DNA of 64,000 bases from Sediminibacillus massiliensis (GTDB lineage: Bacteria; Bacillota; Bacilli; Bacillales; Amphibacillaceae), in contig NZ_LT732535.1 of assembly GCF_900156915.1 (NCBI RefSeq), forward strand, positions 637,120-701,119, given 5' to 3'. Below, in pieces: positions 6,886 through 16,154 of the stretch. Below the pieces are notes generated by a model that saw only the letters and a list, made by a program, of their open reading frames with translations, did not search any database and was not told the origin of the DNA. The position numbers were made by a program, and so were the translations under genes. How positions within the stretch are numbered: position 1 is the stretch's first letter; every line of letters begins with the position of its first letter.

Positions 6886-9207
6886 TTAAGATGATTTTTC
6901 CTCTTGCGGTTCTGAAATAAGGACAGTTCTCGGCTTACTTCCTTCGTAAGGACCTACAATCCCCCTTGCCTCCATGGCATCAATGAGGCGGGCGGCTCGT
7001 GTATAACCGATCCTAAACCGTCTCTGCAGCATGGAGACACTGGCACTTTGCATTTCCAATATCATCTGCACTGCTTCATCGAACAATTCGTCATCCACTT
7101 CCTCTTTGACTTCGGTCTCTTCTTCTGGAATCATCTCATCCTGATACTGGGCTTTTTGTTGTTCGATACAGTGGTCGACAATCCTTTCAACTTCTTCATC
7201 CGACAAAAAGGCTCCTTGGATCCTGGTTGGTTTGGAAGAACCAACTGGAATAAACAGCATGTCTCCTCTACCCAGTAGTTTTTCCGCACCACCAGAGTCC
7301 AGGATTGTTCTTGAGTCGGTCGCAGACGACACACTGAAAGCAATCCTCGAAGGTATGTTCGCCTTGATCACACCTGTAATTACGTCGACAGATGGACGTT
7401 GTGTGGCGATGATCAGGTGGATTCCGGCGGCACGGGCCATTTGGGCGAGCCTTGTTATGGCATCCTCTACATCATTGGAAGCGACCATCATGAGATCGGC
7501 AAGTTCATCAACCAATACGACGATATATGGAAGTTGTGGCTGATTATCTTCTGCTAACTGGTTTTGTTTTTTTATATATTCATTATATCCTTCGATATTC
7601 CTCGTTCCTGTATCCGAAAACAGTTCATAACGACGTTCCATTTCCGATACTACTTTCTTTAGAGCCCTGGAAGCCTTTTTAGGATCCGTCACAACGGGAG
7701 CCAGCAAGTGAGGAATGCCGTTATAAACGTTCAATTCCACTTTTTTAGGATCAATCATCATCATTTTCACTTCATGAGGCTTTGCTCTCATAAGGATACT
7801 TGTAATAATGCCGTTGATACAAACACTTTTTCCGCTACCGGTAGCTCCAGCCACTAATAAATGGGGCATTTTGTTAAGTTCAGCCATAACTGCATCGCCT
7901 GAAATATCTCTCCCAAGCACAAAAGATAATTTGGACCCTTGTTGTGCTTGGTTGGTTTCGAGCACTTCACGTAACGAAACGGTAGATATTTCTGTGTTAG
8001 GCACTTCGATTCCGACGGCCGATTTGCCAGGGATCGGTGCTTCGATACGTATATCTTTTGCCGCCAGTGCCAAAGCAAGGTCATCATGAAGATTTACAAT
8101 TTTACTCACTTTCACCCCTACATCCGGGTATACTTCATACTTAGTCACAGCTGGACCGACATGCACTTTAGTCACTTTCGCTTTCACTCCGAAGCTTTGA
8201 AAGGTTTTTTCGAGCTTTCTGACAATTGCCTGGATATGCGATCTTTCCTGTTGTTGGGTGTTATATTCCGGTTCAATTAAAAGGTCCATAGCAGGCAATC
8301 GATAATCGAAATTTTCTGTTTCCGCCATCGGCAGTGAGGCAGTTAATGCTGCATCTTCTGATTCGGAATCTGTTTGTACGGGTTCCTCTGTTGTCGTTTT
8401 GGCATCTGAATTGGAAGTTTTATTACCAGCAGAAGACTTGTCAAGCGAATAGGCTATGTCTGCAAAATCTTCGATCACGGGTTCCTCTTCATTGTGCTGC
8501 AGGGTAGATGACGGTTCCTCCTCTTCCGGTTTTTCACTCTGTTTTTTTCTACGTTTCGATTTTTTTTCAGGAGCAGACATCGGTTTTTGCTGTTTGAGAG
8601 CAGAAATCTGATCAATACAAAATCCTTTAATCGAGTTCCAGGTTTTTTCGAGCATACTTCCCAACGATATTTCGGTTAAAAACACTGCTCCGATTAAAAT
8701 GGCAAATACAGCTACTATTTTGGCACCAGCAGCAGAAAATAAATAATAACTGAAAGCAAATAAAAATGCGCCAAACATTCCTCCACCCAAATTAGTAGAA
8801 GGAACATCGCCACTAATATAGGCAAATATATTATTCCATGTTGTCTTGATGATCGATGGTTCGGCAGAGTTGGACAAGATGCTTTCGAACGTCTGGATAT
8901 GTGTGATTAATAGAATTCCGCTAAAAATAATATATAATCCGACAAGGCGTTTATTTATAAAATATGGCGGCTTTCTTTTGACCATTAAATAAATCCCGAC
9001 CACAAGCAGCAAGATTGAAGCAGCAAAATACCACAATCCCAGAAAAAAACGGAATATGTTTTCAAGACCTGAGGGGACTGCCCCATCACTGATAGCACTC
9101 GCTCCGCTGCCCAAAACTGCAAGAAATATGAATAGCAATCCTATCAATTCATATTTCAATTGGTTTTTCAATTTTGATTGTTGTTTACGTTTTTTTCTTT
9201 TTGCCAT
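6886..9207 (-). CDS. spoIIIE: DNA translocase SpoIIIE/FtsK
   Basis: ATP-driven, membrane-anchored DNA pump that clears the chromosome out of the division septum and moves it into the forespore. The N terminus has four membrane segments in the first 190 residues. A charged linker (KKSKRRKKQ, then acidic stretches) comes next, then the motor with Walker [10 protein letters not shown] and the Walker B region [12 protein letters not shown]. The C-terminal gamma winged helix ([21 protein letters not shown]) reads chromosome-orientation sequences. The ATG at 9207 gives 773 aa, close to B. subtilis SpoIIIE (787 aa). The longer open frame upstream runs over the leader hairpin and is not used. It follows ylzJ, as in B. 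subtilis. Confidence 0.95.
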   Translation of the reverse strand: MAKRKKRKQQSKLKNQLKYELIGLLFIFLAVLGSGASAISDGAVPSGLENIFRFFLGLWYFAASILLLVVGIYLMVKRKPPYFINKRLVGLYIIFSGILLITHIQTFESILSNSAEPSIIKTTWNNIFAYISGDVPSTNLGGGMFGAFLFAFSYYLFSAAGAKIVAVFAILIGAVFLTEISLGSMLEKTWNSIKGFCIDQISALKQQKPMSAPEKKSKRRKKQSEKPEEEEPSSTLQHNEEEPVIEDFADIAYSLDKSSAGNKTSNSDAKTTTEEPVQTDSESEDAALTASLPMAETENFDYRLPAMDLLIEPEYNTQQQERSHIQAIVRKLEKTFQSFGVKAKVTKVHVGPAVTKYEVYPDVGVKVSKIVNLHDDLALALAAKDIRIEAPIPGKSAVGIEVPNTEISTVSLREVLETNQAQQGSKLSFVLGRDISGDAVMAELNKMPHLLVAGATGSGKSVCINGIITSILMRAKPHEVKMMMIDPKKVELNVYNGIPHLLAPVVTDPKKASRALKKVVSEMERRYELFSDTGTRNIEGYNEYIKKQNQLAEDNQPQLPYIVVLVDELADLMMVASNDVEDAITRLAQMARAAGIHLIIATQRPSVDVITGVIKANIPSRIAFSVSSATDSRTILDSGGAEKLLGRGDMLFIPVGSSKPTRIQGAFLSDEEVERIVDHCIEQQKAQYQDEMIPEEETEVKEEVDDELFDEAVQMILEMQSASVSMLQRRFRIGYTRAARLIDAMEARGIVGPYEGSKPRTVLISEPQEEKSS

Positions 9208-9257
9208 TGTTTTATTCACCTCTGGCTTTCTACCATATGATATGTCTAAGATAGGCA

Positions 9258-9284
9258 AACCCTTGCCAGCAACTGACAAGGGTT
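9258..9284 (-). terminator. Hairpin in the spoIIIE leader / end of tepA-ylzJ
   Basis: The inverted repeat AACCCTTG (9258-9265) / CAAGGGTT (9277-9284) is the same stem seen at four other sites in the window. It lies about 85 bases after the ylzJ stop, but also downstream of a probable spoIIIE promoter (9334-9342), so it is either a terminator for ylzJ or a leader structure of spoIIIE. The T-run after it is short (TTTGCC). Confidence 0.5.
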
Positions 9285-9333
9285 ATAAGTGTTGGTCTAT
9301 TTAGCAAAAAAACCCACAAGCTTTGCACTTCTT

Positions 9334-9342
9334 ATTATATCA
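9334..9342 (-). promoter_or_regulatory. Extended -10 promoter of spoIIIE
   Basis: The minus strand reads TGATATAAT, a perfect sigma-A -10 with the upstream TG of extended -10 promoters. No good -35 is seen, which such promoters can do without. It lies 130 bases before the spoIIIE ATG and just after the ylzJ stop. Confidence 0.5.
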
Positions 9343-9369
9343 TATCGCCTTCCACTTTTGCGCGGGGAA

Positions 9370-9579
9370 CTAACGGGAAATAATAGTACCAGGCATTAGT
9401 GAGCTATTCAGAAAATCTTGAGGATCGGTAGATAGCAATTGAATGATCCGGTAAGATCCATCTTCTGCCTTCTCCGCTTCAACCATTTTTCCATTTACCG
9501 AGATTAACTGGCGATTTGTATAGTCGGATGGATTAGGTGTGAAAATATCCTCGATTCGAAGTGGAGTATATAAAATCAT
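9370..9579 (-). CDS. ylzJ: YlzJ-like protein
   Basis: Small conserved protein of 69 aa ([17 protein letters not shown]) of unknown function, found after tepA in Bacillaceae. No membrane segment or cysteine cluster is visible; the chain looks like a small beta domain. Its ATG overlaps the tepA stop by 4 bases (ATGA), so the two are translationally coupled. Confidence 0.85.
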   Translation of the reverse strand: MILYTPLRIEDIFTPNPSDYTNRQLISVNGKMVEAEKAEDGSYRIIQLLSTDPQDFLNSSLMPGTIISR

Positions 9580-10295
9580 TGAACCATCTTCCCATCTTTT
9601 TTATTTTCATCGATTAATTCATTCAATTTCTTCATAGCTTCTTTCACCCCGCCTATATCGTCGATCAATCCAGAATCCACTGCGTCGGTACCGACGACAT
9701 TCGTGCCGATGTCCCTGGTTAGATTGCCTTTTGCAAACATCAAATCCTTAAAAGTATCCTCATCTATATTAGAATGGTTTGTCACAAATTTTATTACTCT
9801 TTCCTGCATCTTATCTAAATATTCGAATGTTTGGGGAACTCCTATCACCAGGCCAGTCAGCCTGATTGGATGGATTGTCATGGTGGCGGTCGGAGCTATA
9901 AAGGAATAATTCGTCGATACTGCTATTGGTACCCCGATCGAATGGCCTCCACCTAAGACAATAGAAACAGTCGGTTTAGATAATGAAGCGATCATTTCGG
10001 AAAGAGCCAGCCCTGCTTCTACATCCCCGCCCACAGTATTAAGCATCACGATCATACCCTCGATTTTCGGATTTTGTTCTATAGCTATTATTTGGGGGAT
10101 TAAATGCTCATACTTAGTTGTCTTATTTTGTGGTGGCAGTTGAACATGCCCTTCAATTTGACCGATGATCGGCAGCACATGAATATTAGAGTCTGGCGCC
10201 TGGGGCACTGTTGATTGGCCCAACTGTTGAATCTTTTGTACCAAAGAGGATTGTTGATTATTATTTTGGTCTTGGTCATTTTTATCTTTGTTCAT
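9576..10295 (-). CDS. tepA: ClpP-class serine protease TepA (YmfB)
   Basis: ClpP-fold protease, 239 aa, known in B. subtilis as translocation-enhancing protein TepA and linked to protein secretion and spore germination. The serine nucleophile lies in GGGHSIGVP and the probable histidine in [18 protein letters not shown] is the usual oxyanion-side loop. The first 35 residues are an N/Q/D-rich, probably disordered tail. It has no signal peptide or membrane helix, so it is cytosolic. It follows the dapA terminator directly; in B. subtilis the RNase J2 gene lies in between. Confidence 0.9.
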   Translation of the reverse strand: MNKDKNDQDQNNNQQSSLVQKIQQLGQSTVPQAPDSNIHVLPIIGQIEGHVQLPPQNKTTKYEHLIPQIIAIEQNPKIEGMIVMLNTVGGDVEAGLALSEMIASLSKPTVSIVLGGGHSIGVPIAVSTNYSFIAPTATMTIHPIRLTGLVIGVPQTFEYLDKMQERVIKFVTNHSNIDEDTFKDLMFAKGNLTRDIGTNVVGTDAVDSGLIDDIGGVKEAMKKLNELIDENKKDGKMVQ

Positions 10296-10389
10296 CTATA
10301 AAGCACGCTCCTTTTCTTTACGCATGTTAGTAGTATGAACGGCTGTTTCATATACATACAAGAAAAGGAATGGTAATATCGATGAATAA

Positions 10390-10426
10390 AAAAAGACGTT
10401 GGAAGTTCTATTTCCAACGTCTTTTT
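10390..10426 (-). terminator. Strong terminator after dapA
   Basis: A near-perfect stem of about 15 bp, AAAAAGACGTTGGAA with TTTCCAACGTCTTTTT, has a 5-6 base loop and runs into seven Ts on the minus strand. It begins 12 bases after the dapA stop and closes the dpa-asd-dapG-dapA transcript. Confidence 0.95.
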
Positions 10427-10437
10427 CTATATTGACA

Positions 10438-11304
10438 CTATCCTATTTGTAATCGCTCTATTAATTTTTCCTTTTGGTTTTCCGTCAACTCCACCAAAGG
10501 CAACCGTACGCTCCCTACCTCTAAACCGATATGTCGCAGAGCAGTTTTAACTGGAACCGGCGACGGGGCCATGAACAAAGCCTCCATCACAGGCAGTAAT
10601 TTTCGATGCATTGCTGCAGAAGATCTCACATCGCCTTTTTCGTAAGCAGCCAGCATTTTTTGTATATCGTTTCCGATGATATGAGAGGCTACCGATACAA
10701 CACCGGTCCCTCCGATTGCTTTGATGGGCAGTGTCAGACTGTCGTCGCCGCTATATACGGAAAATGAATTTGTATTTTCAAGTATTCTGGATATGTTTTC
10801 CAAGTTGCCGGAAGATTCCTTGACGGAAACAATATTCGGCAGTTTGGACAGTTCTATGATTGTCTCCGGTTCCATGTTAATAACTGATCTGCCAGGAATG
10901 TTATAGAGCATTACTGGTAAATCCGTACACGAGGCAATTGACTTAAAATGTTCAACCAAGCCGGCTTGATCCGGTTTGTTATAGTAAGGTGTGACCAAAA
11001 GAACTGCATCTATTCCTGTTTTTTCGGCTTTTTTGGTAAACTCAGCAGATGCCAACGTATTATTACTGCCTGTTCCTGCTATGACGGGAACCCTTTTATT
11101 CACCACTTTCACTACATGGTTAAACAAAAGCAGTTTTTCCTCCGTACTAAGAGTAGGTGATTCACCTGTAGTCCCGGCCACCACTAAACCGTCAGAGCCA
11201 TTTTCAATCAAATAATCCACCAATTCAGTTGTTTTTTCCAAGTCGATTTCCCCATTTTGATCAAAGGGAGTGACCATCGCTGTCAAGACTCTGCCAAAAT
11301 CCAT
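10438..11304 (-). CDS. dapA: 4-hydroxy-tetrahydrodipicolinate synthase
   Basis: Condenses pyruvate with aspartate semialdehyde, the first step from aspartate toward lysine, diaminopimelate and dipicolinate. It is a TIM-barrel of 288 aa. The Schiff-base lysine is in VSVKESSG, the catalytic tyrosine in MLYNIPGR, and the substrate loop is GTTGESPTL. It is the last gene of the asd-dapG-dapA group, which feeds both the cell wall and the spore-core dipicolinate made by DpaAB. It is followed by a strong terminator. Confidence 0.97.
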   Translation of the reverse strand: MDFGRVLTAMVTPFDQNGEIDLEKTTELVDYLIENGSDGLVVAGTTGESPTLSTEEKLLLFNHVVKVVNKRVPVIAGTGSNNTLASAEFTKKAEKTGIDAVLLVTPYYNKPDQAGLVEHFKSIASCTDLPVMLYNIPGRSVINMEPETIIELSKLPNIVSVKESSGNLENISRILENTNSFSVYSGDDSLTLPIKAIGGTGVVSVASHIIGNDIQKMLAAYEKGDVRSSAAMHRKLLPVMEALFMAPSPVPVKTALRHIGLEVGSVRLPLVELTENQKEKLIERLQIG

Positions 11305-11382
11305 GGATCACATGTTCTCCTTTCACTTCACTATATAGTTGCCAAAAGTCTTCCTTGTTTATGCAGGAGAAACAAAACGGTG

Positions 11383-12630
11383 TTAAACAGTGGCGGAAAT
11401 ACTGGCTTTGCTTGCTGATATATCCAGTTCAAAAGACTTGTGGAGGGCATTTACTGCCGATTCAAGGTCTTTCTGTTTTATCAGTACCCATATTGTTGTG
11501 TGGCTGTCTGCTGATTGCAGGATATTAACATCTGCATCGGTCAGGGTTTCGACTACTTTGGCTGTCACTCCGGGAACGCCGGTCATCCCAGCTCCCACGA
11601 GGGAAACTTTGGCACAGTTTCTGGTTATGATCGGTTCATAATTCAATTCCTCCAAGATTCCGGCTGCTTTTTCGGTATATTGATCAGGAATCGTATATAC
11701 CACACCTGTAGGAGAAATGTTGATGAAATCAACCGAAATACCGGCGGCAGCCATAGCTTTGAATACTTGTGAATGAAGCCGGTATGGTTCTTCGGTATCG
11801 GTAACTCTCACTTGGGTTATCTCGGACATATGGGCGATACCAGTTACAACCCTTTCAGTAATATCCCGCCCTTTTGTTTTATCTTTTGCCAAAGTTACCA
11901 AAGTCCCAGTATTTCTTGATTTTGTAGATCGTACTCTTATCGGGACTTTTGCCTGCATGGCAATTTCCACCGCGCGCGGGTGGATGACTTTTGCTCCCTG
12001 ATAAGCAAGGTTACATGTTTCGGTATAAGTGATAACATCGAGGATTCTTGCCGATTTAACGACACGGGGATCAGCGGTCATTATCCCCTCTACATCAGTG
12101 AAAACATCTACAAATTCTGCGTTGAGCGCAGCTCCCAAAGCAGCTGCCGAAGTATCGCTGCCACCTCTTCCGATTGTCGTTATCTCTCCATCAGCCGTCT
12201 TACCTTGAAAACCGGCAACCACTACCACATCATGAGTCTCCAGTTCTCTTATCACTCGTTCCGTGTTGACGAATTTTATCTTTGCTTCTGTAAATTCGCT
12301 GTTTGTTTCAAATCCTGCCTGGGCTCCAGTCAAAGAAATGGAGTTGATTCCATTAAGCCTTAATTCATTCGAAAAAACGACCGATGATATCGTTTCGCCG
12401 CATGACAACAACAGATCGGTTTCTCGTCTAGATATTTTCGAATTAGGATGACCAACCAAATTCAACAACGAATCTGTGGAATATGGATCAGGTTTCCTGC
12501 CCATGGCAGAGATAACCACCACCACTTTATACCCTTGACTCATTGCATCTTTGATATGCCCGGCAGCACATTCCCTTGATTCTTTATCTCGTACAGAGGT
12601 ACCGCCAAATTTCTGTACTATGATTTTCAC
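11383..12630 (-). CDS. dapG: Aspartate kinase I, diaminopimelate-sensitive type
   Basis: Phosphorylates aspartate, the first step of the aspartate family pathway. The N-terminal kinase domain begins with IVQKFGGTSV and has the substrate motif GRGGSDTSAAALGAAL. Two ACT domains form the C-terminal third (residues about 265-405), the site of feedback control. By synteny it is DapG (aspartokinase I) rather than LysC. It starts at GTG (12628-12630) behind AGGTGG, 17 bases after the asd stop. At 415 aa it is slightly longer than B. subtilis DapG (404 aa). Confidence 0.95.
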   Translation of the reverse strand: MKIIVQKFGGTSVRDKESRECAAGHIKDAMSQGYKVVVVISAMGRKPDPYSTDSLLNLVGHPNSKISRRETDLLLSCGETISSVVFSNELRLNGINSISLTGAQAGFETNSEFTEAKIKFVNTERVIRELETHDVVVVAGFQGKTADGEITTIGRGGSDTSAAALGAALNAEFVDVFTDVEGIMTADPRVVKSARILDVITYTETCNLAYQGAKVIHPRAVEIAMQAKVPIRVRSTKSRNTGTLVTLAKDKTKGRDITERVVTGIAHMSEITQVRVTDTEEPYRLHSQVFKAMAAAGISVDFINISPTGVVYTIPDQYTEKAAGILEELNYEPIITRNCAKVSLVGAGMTGVPGVTAKVVETLTDADVNILQSADSHTTIWVLIKQKDLESAVNALHKSFELDISASKASISATV

Positions 12631-12647
12631 ATAAATCCACCTCTAAG

Positions 12648-13694
12648 TTACAGCAAGTTATTTTTAACCAGACTCTCTGCAATCTGCACAGAATTCCACG
12701 CTGCACCTTTTAACAAATTATCGGAAACTACCCATATGTGGAAACCTTTCGGATTATCCGGGTCCTTCCGTACACGGCCGACAAAAACTTCACTCTTTCC
12801 TGCCGCACTTAACGGAGTTGGATAGGATTGGCTTGCCGGATCGTCTTCAAGTGCGATTCCTTCAGCTTTTTCTAAAACGCGATGGATATCTGACACTTCC
12901 AATCCTTCTTTTTCTAATTCAATATATACACTTTCGGCATGAGATGTGAAGAAAGGTAGTCTCACACAAGTTGCTGCAACGTGTAAATCGGGAGAATGCA
13001 GTATCTTTTTTGTTTCATTGATCATTTTCATTTCTTCAAACGTATAGCCATTCTCTTGGAATACATCAATTTGAGGAAGGGCGTTAAAAGCAATCGGATA
13101 ATGCTTTTCATCACCTTTTACTGGAAGAAGTTCTGCCTGCAGTTCCTCTCCATTTAAAAATTGTTTAGACTGCTCACGCAATTCTTCTGCTGCAGATGTC
13201 CCTGCTCCTGAAACTGCTTGATATGTCGAAACGATTACCCTTGATAATCCAAATGAGTCAGCTATCGGTTTCAATGCTGCTACCATTTGAATAGTTGAAC
13301 AGTTAGGATTTGCTATAATTCCGTTATGATTTGCCAAATCGGCCTCATTTACTTCCGGTACGACCAATGGTACATCTTTATCCATTCGGAACGCGCTTGT
13401 ATTGTCGACAACAACAGCTCCACGCTTTACAGCTTCATGGGCCAGATTTTTAGATACGGAACCTCCTGCTGAAAACAGGGCGATTTGGATTCCTTCAAAG
13501 CTTTCCGGCGTCGCCTCTTCTACAGTATGTTCTTCCCCACTGAAGTAAATCTTCTTCCCCGCCGATCTCTTAGAAGATAGTAACCTCAAGCTGTCAATCG
13601 GAAATTGTTTCTTCTCCAGGGTTTCCAGCATTTTTTCACCGACGGCCCCTGTTGCCCCCACTACTGCTACTTTATATCCTTGTTGATTCTCCAT
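12648..13694 (-). CDS. asd: Aspartate-semialdehyde dehydrogenase
   Basis: Reduces aspartyl phosphate to aspartate semialdehyde with NADPH. The sequence shows the nucleotide loop GATGAVG at the N terminus, the catalytic cysteine in NPNCSTIQM, and the C-terminal active-site histidine region [11 protein letters not shown]. Length 348 aa is normal. A 109-base gap separates it from dpaB. That gap has a weak sigma-A-like promoter (TTACAG, 18 bases, TATGTT), so asd-dapG-dapA can be expressed in growing cells apart from the sporulation-specific dpaAB. GGGAGG precedes the ATG. Confidence 0.96.
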   Translation of the reverse strand: MENQQGYKVAVVGATGAVGEKMLETLEKKQFPIDSLRLLSSKRSAGKKIYFSGEEHTVEEATPESFEGIQIALFSAGGSVSKNLAHEAVKRGAVVVDNTSAFRMDKDVPLVVPEVNEADLANHNGIIANPNCSTIQMVAALKPIADSFGLSRVIVSTYQAVSGAGTSAAEELREQSKQFLNGEELQAELLPVKGDEKHYPIAFNALPQIDVFQENGYTFEEMKMINETKKILHSPDLHVAATCVRLPFFTSHAESVYIELEKEGLEVSDIHRVLEKAEGIALEDDPASQSYPTPLSAAGKSEVFVGRVRKDPDNPKGFHIWVVSDNLLKGAAWNSVQIAESLVKNNLL

Positions 13695-13803
13695 CTAAGT
13701 CATTCCTCCCTGTTTTTATCCTAGTTGAAATAAGTTTTTTTCATAATAGTTTATATTTTAACATACTAAAACAGCAGAATGTACTGTAACAGGGTGATTC
13801 ACA

Positions 13804-14391
13804 TCATTTTCGCTGGATGATCACTGGCTGTATTTGTTTATATTGCAGGGCATTTTCTACTGTTGGGAGAAGCTGATCCATATCCGCTACCATCGAATTC
13901 GGTTTCTTAACTGGATCATCCTGACCATATGGAATAAAATACATTAATTTCGTCGCCATAAGCCTCATCAAATTGACTCCATTGAGACCTAGTGCGTCGT
14001 TAGTGGATATTCCTAGTACTACCGGATTGCCATTCCTTATGGTGGCTTTAGCAGCCATTAATACTGGAGAATCCGTCAAAGCATTAGCCAGCTTGCTCAT
14101 TGAGTTCCCTGTGAGCGGAGCGATAACCATGCAGTCCAACGGTTTTTTCGGACCCAATGGTTCAGCTTCTGGAATGGTTGATATTAACTCTTTGCCGGTT
14201 ATTTTTTTGATTCTCTCCAAATGTTCCGCGGCTTCGCCAAAGTGTGTATCTGTCTTCTGTACTGTATAAGAAACTACCGGCACCACATCCGCTCCTGCAT
14301 CTACCAGCTTTTCCATTTGTGGAAAAACAGCGTCATAGGTACAATGCGAACCAGTTAAGCCAAAGCCAATTCTTTTACCTTTAAGAGACAT
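13804..14391 (-). CDS. dpaB: Dipicolinate synthase subunit B
   Basis: Flavoprotein-fold subunit (195 aa) of the mother-cell enzyme that makes dipicolinic acid, the calcium-chelating compound of the spore core. The N terminus GKRIGFGLTGSHCTYD is the FMN-type loop of the phosphopantothenoylcysteine-decarboxylase fold. PLTGNSMSKLANALTDSPVL is the conserved core. It starts 1 base after the dpaA stop, so subunits A and B are co-translated. Formerly named spoVFB. Confidence 0.95.
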   Translation of the reverse strand: MSLKGKRIGFGLTGSHCTYDAVFPQMEKLVDAGADVVPVVSYTVQKTDTHFGEAAEHLERIKKITGKELISTIPEAEPLGPKKPLDCMVIAPLTGNSMSKLANALTDSPVLMAAKATIRNGNPVVLGISTNDALGLNGVNLMRLMATKLMYFIPYGQDDPVKKPNSMVADMDQLLPTVENALQYKQIQPVIIQRK

Positions 14392-14392
14392 T

Positions 14393-15289
14393 TTATTTAC
14401 TCCCTTCTTGTTGATGCTCTTTCAAGATTTGCGAAACAACATTCCCCAGAATTTCTCCTGCCGTTTTGGGTGCGACTATGCCTGGAAGGCCTGGAGCAGG
14501 AAGTGCTTTGATACCTCGCTGTTCGGCAAACTTGAAATCTGTACCACCCGGCTTCGATGCCAAGTCGATAATGACGGAGTGGGATTTCATCGGCCTGATA
14601 ACTTCTTTGGTAACTACTAGTGCTGGAACAGTGTTTAGAAGTATATCGCATTCAGGAGAGATTTCACTTAGTTCATCAATATGAAAAGGTGTCAACCCCA
14701 TTTCAGTGATGCGCGCCATTTCTTCTTTATATCTGGTACCGACCCAAACATCTGCCCCTATTGCAGCAAATTTGCTGGCCAGAGTCATACCGACTCTTCC
14801 GAAACCGAGAACGATTACCTTGGAAGAGTGGATGGTGAAATCGGTGTGCTGGATGGCCATCATTATCGTTCCTTCGACGGTTGGTATGGAGTTATAGATA
14901 GCTACATCATCCCTATTGAATAATGGAATCAACTTTATACCTGCTTTATCTGTATATGAGGTCAAAGCAGGCGTGGCTATTCCGCTGAAGACTAAACAGT
15001 TTTCAGGCAGTTGTTGAAACCACTTCTCCTTCAACTGGATCTTTTTGTTTGAAAAAACTGTCTCGATATACCCTTCACTGTCCATCCCGGGGACAGGAAG
15101 AATGATAGCATGGAGTTCATTTAATTTTAGATCTTCGAATTCAACCTGTTTTGCGCCTGTAAATCCTTGGTTTAACTGTTCGAAGCCTGTTAGTAAAAGT
15201 TCTACATCTGGGTTTCTTGTTAACTGTCGTATCATTTCTAAATATCTTGCATCACCGCCAATTACGGCAACGTTCACTTTTGGATCCAT
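14393..15289 (-). CDS. dpaA: Dipicolinate synthase subunit A
   Basis: Catalytic subunit of dipicolinate synthase, which oxidises the dapA product to dipicolinic acid with NADP during sporulation. An N-terminal substrate-binding half (VAVIGGDARYLEMIRQL) is followed by a Rossmann fold with VLGFGRVGMTLASKF. I chose the ATG at 15289, behind AGGTGAAATA, which gives 298 aa, one more than the B. subtilis protein. A sigma-K promoter lies just upstream. The insertion sequence ends about 400 bases upstream, and the gene is intact. Confidence 0.95.
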   Translation of the reverse strand: MDPKVNVAVIGGDARYLEMIRQLTRNPDVELLLTGFEQLNQGFTGAKQVEFEDLKLNELHAIILPVPGMDSEGYIETVFSNKKIQLKEKWFQQLPENCLVFSGIATPALTSYTDKAGIKLIPLFNRDDVAIYNSIPTVEGTIMMAIQHTDFTIHSSKVIVLGFGRVGMTLASKFAAIGADVWVGTRYKEEMARITEMGLTPFHIDELSEISPECDILLNTVPALVVTKEVIRPMKSHSVIIDLASKPGGTDFKFAEQRGIKALPAPGLPGIVAPKTAGEILGNVVSQILKEHQQEGSK

Positions 15290-15326
15290 TATTTCACCTC
15301 GCATTGGGGTTATTGCATCTCTTTGT

Positions 15327-15353
15327 TATAGTATGAAAAACTACATTGTTAGT
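15327..15353 (-). promoter_or_regulatory. Sigma-K promoter of dpaA-dpaB
   Basis: On the minus strand AC (15352-15353), a 16-base spacer and CATACTATA (15327-15335) match the sigma-K consensus AC-N16/17-CATANNNTA exactly. Dipicolinate synthase belongs to the late mother-cell sigma-K regulon in B. subtilis. Transcription would start about 30 bases before the gene. Confidence 0.75.
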
Positions 15354-15532
15354 GACTGAAATTAATGGATATCCGCCCATGGCTAATACCTATTTCACAT
15401 TGATGGCATCGCTCTTCTTATGTACATTTAAAGCCATTAAAGGTTCACTATAGAGGGAAATTGCGAACTAGTGAAAATTCATTTTGCGTGGCTTCTCCTT
15501 GTTCTGATTTTAGTTGAATGCTAACCCGACAC

Positions 15533-15649
15533 TGCGGAAAAACACTCCCTTTCCGGGAGCAGCTCCTCAGGTTCCTTGAAAATAAAAAAGCTATTTTCAA
15601 GGAGTGCCGCATTTTGGAATAAAATATGTTTAATATGATATTTCCAATC
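15533..15649. repeat. Nested palindromes between dpaA and the IS element
   Basis: Nested hairpins occupy this stretch. TGCGG/CCGCA and CACTCC/GGAGTG form an outer stem (15533-15548 with 15601-15611), interrupted by a 5-base bulge. Inside it are GGAG-cag-CTCC and the perfect stem CCTTGAAAAT (15574-15583) / ATTTTCAAGG (15593-15602). A further pair, TTGGAA (15614-15619) / TTCCAA (15644-15649), follows. No gene is visible. The composition resembles the degenerate palindromic intergenic repeats common in Bacillaceae; a structured RNA is the alternative. It is outside the inverted repeats of the insertion sequence. Confidence 0.5.
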
Positions 15650-15687
15650 AAAACTTCTACCAGCGTAGGCAAAACAAGTAGACTGAT

Positions 15688-15709
15688 ATGAACGAAACTG
15701 TCAAGCCCC
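15688..15709 (+). repeat. Subterminal inverted repeat, 3' end of the IS
   Basis: ATGAACGAAACT-gtca-AGCCCC on the plus strand. The same ATGAACGAAACT-AGCCCC is found on the minus strand at the other end (17391-17374), without the 4-base gap. A shared 12-mer plus a 6-mer in opposite orientation at the two sides of a transposase gene marks the element ends. In IS1111-type elements such repeats lie a few bases inside the true ends. Confidence 0.7.
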
Positions 15710-15818
15710 GTTCAGATAAATATACTTTTGGCCAGCTTCAAATAAAGAGTCTTTTTAGGCTCTTTTGATCTTTTGATTCTTACGTTTCCATCCATATTCT
15801 TGCTAGCGCTATTCCTTC

Positions 15819-15948
15819 TTCTTAGCTTGCCAACTACTTTTCAGATGACTGAAACCCTGCTAAAAGCTAAGAATGATGGAATTATGTACCTCCTTTTTTT
15901 ACACGAAGGAGATAATTACACGGCACGAAGGCAAAAATCTCTGCTTCG
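15819..15948. ncRNA. Candidate IS guide RNA (seeker/bridge RNA) region
   Basis: The noncoding end of the IS holds two stem-loops with large internal loops. The first pairs TTCTTAGCTT (15819-15828) with AAGCTAAGAA (15864-15873) around an internal loop of 10-11 bases on one side and 8-9 on the other, capped by TTTCAG-atga-CTGAAA. The second pairs CGAAG-GAGAT (15904-15913) with ATCTC-tg-CTTCG (15937-15948) around a large loop. Stems with paired internal guide loops are the shape of the RNAs that direct IS110/IS1111 transposases. Strand, ends and guide match are not established from the sequence. Confidence 0.4.
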
Positions 15949-16154
15949 ATAAGCATACTGATATCCGTGGGTTTTCACATTTTATCTTTCCGTTAAAGGA
16001 TCTGTCACGAACTCCTGGCGTGCGTTCACCTCTTAAGGCTAGCACAAGTCTACGTCGTGCGTTATCCTATACGGTTTTCTTCTTTGCCTTCGAGCCCTAT
16101 ACTTATTTCCTTTGGATTAACCCTTGCCTCAAAGGATGCATATTTTAATTCCAA

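Noticed and set aside
11305-11382. Possible lysine riboswitch before dapA or dapG
   Set aside because: Only 78 and 17 bases are available upstream of these genes and none of the conserved L-box pairing is visible.
15448-15672. 74-codon minus-strand open frame between dpaA and the IS
   Set aside because: It spans the nested palindromes, has no Shine-Dalgarno and no recognisable features; the stretch is repeat-like, not coding.
15873-16148. 91-codon plus-strand open frame in the noncoding end of the IS
   Set aside because: It overlaps the stem-loops of the candidate guide RNA and matches no known accessory protein of the family.
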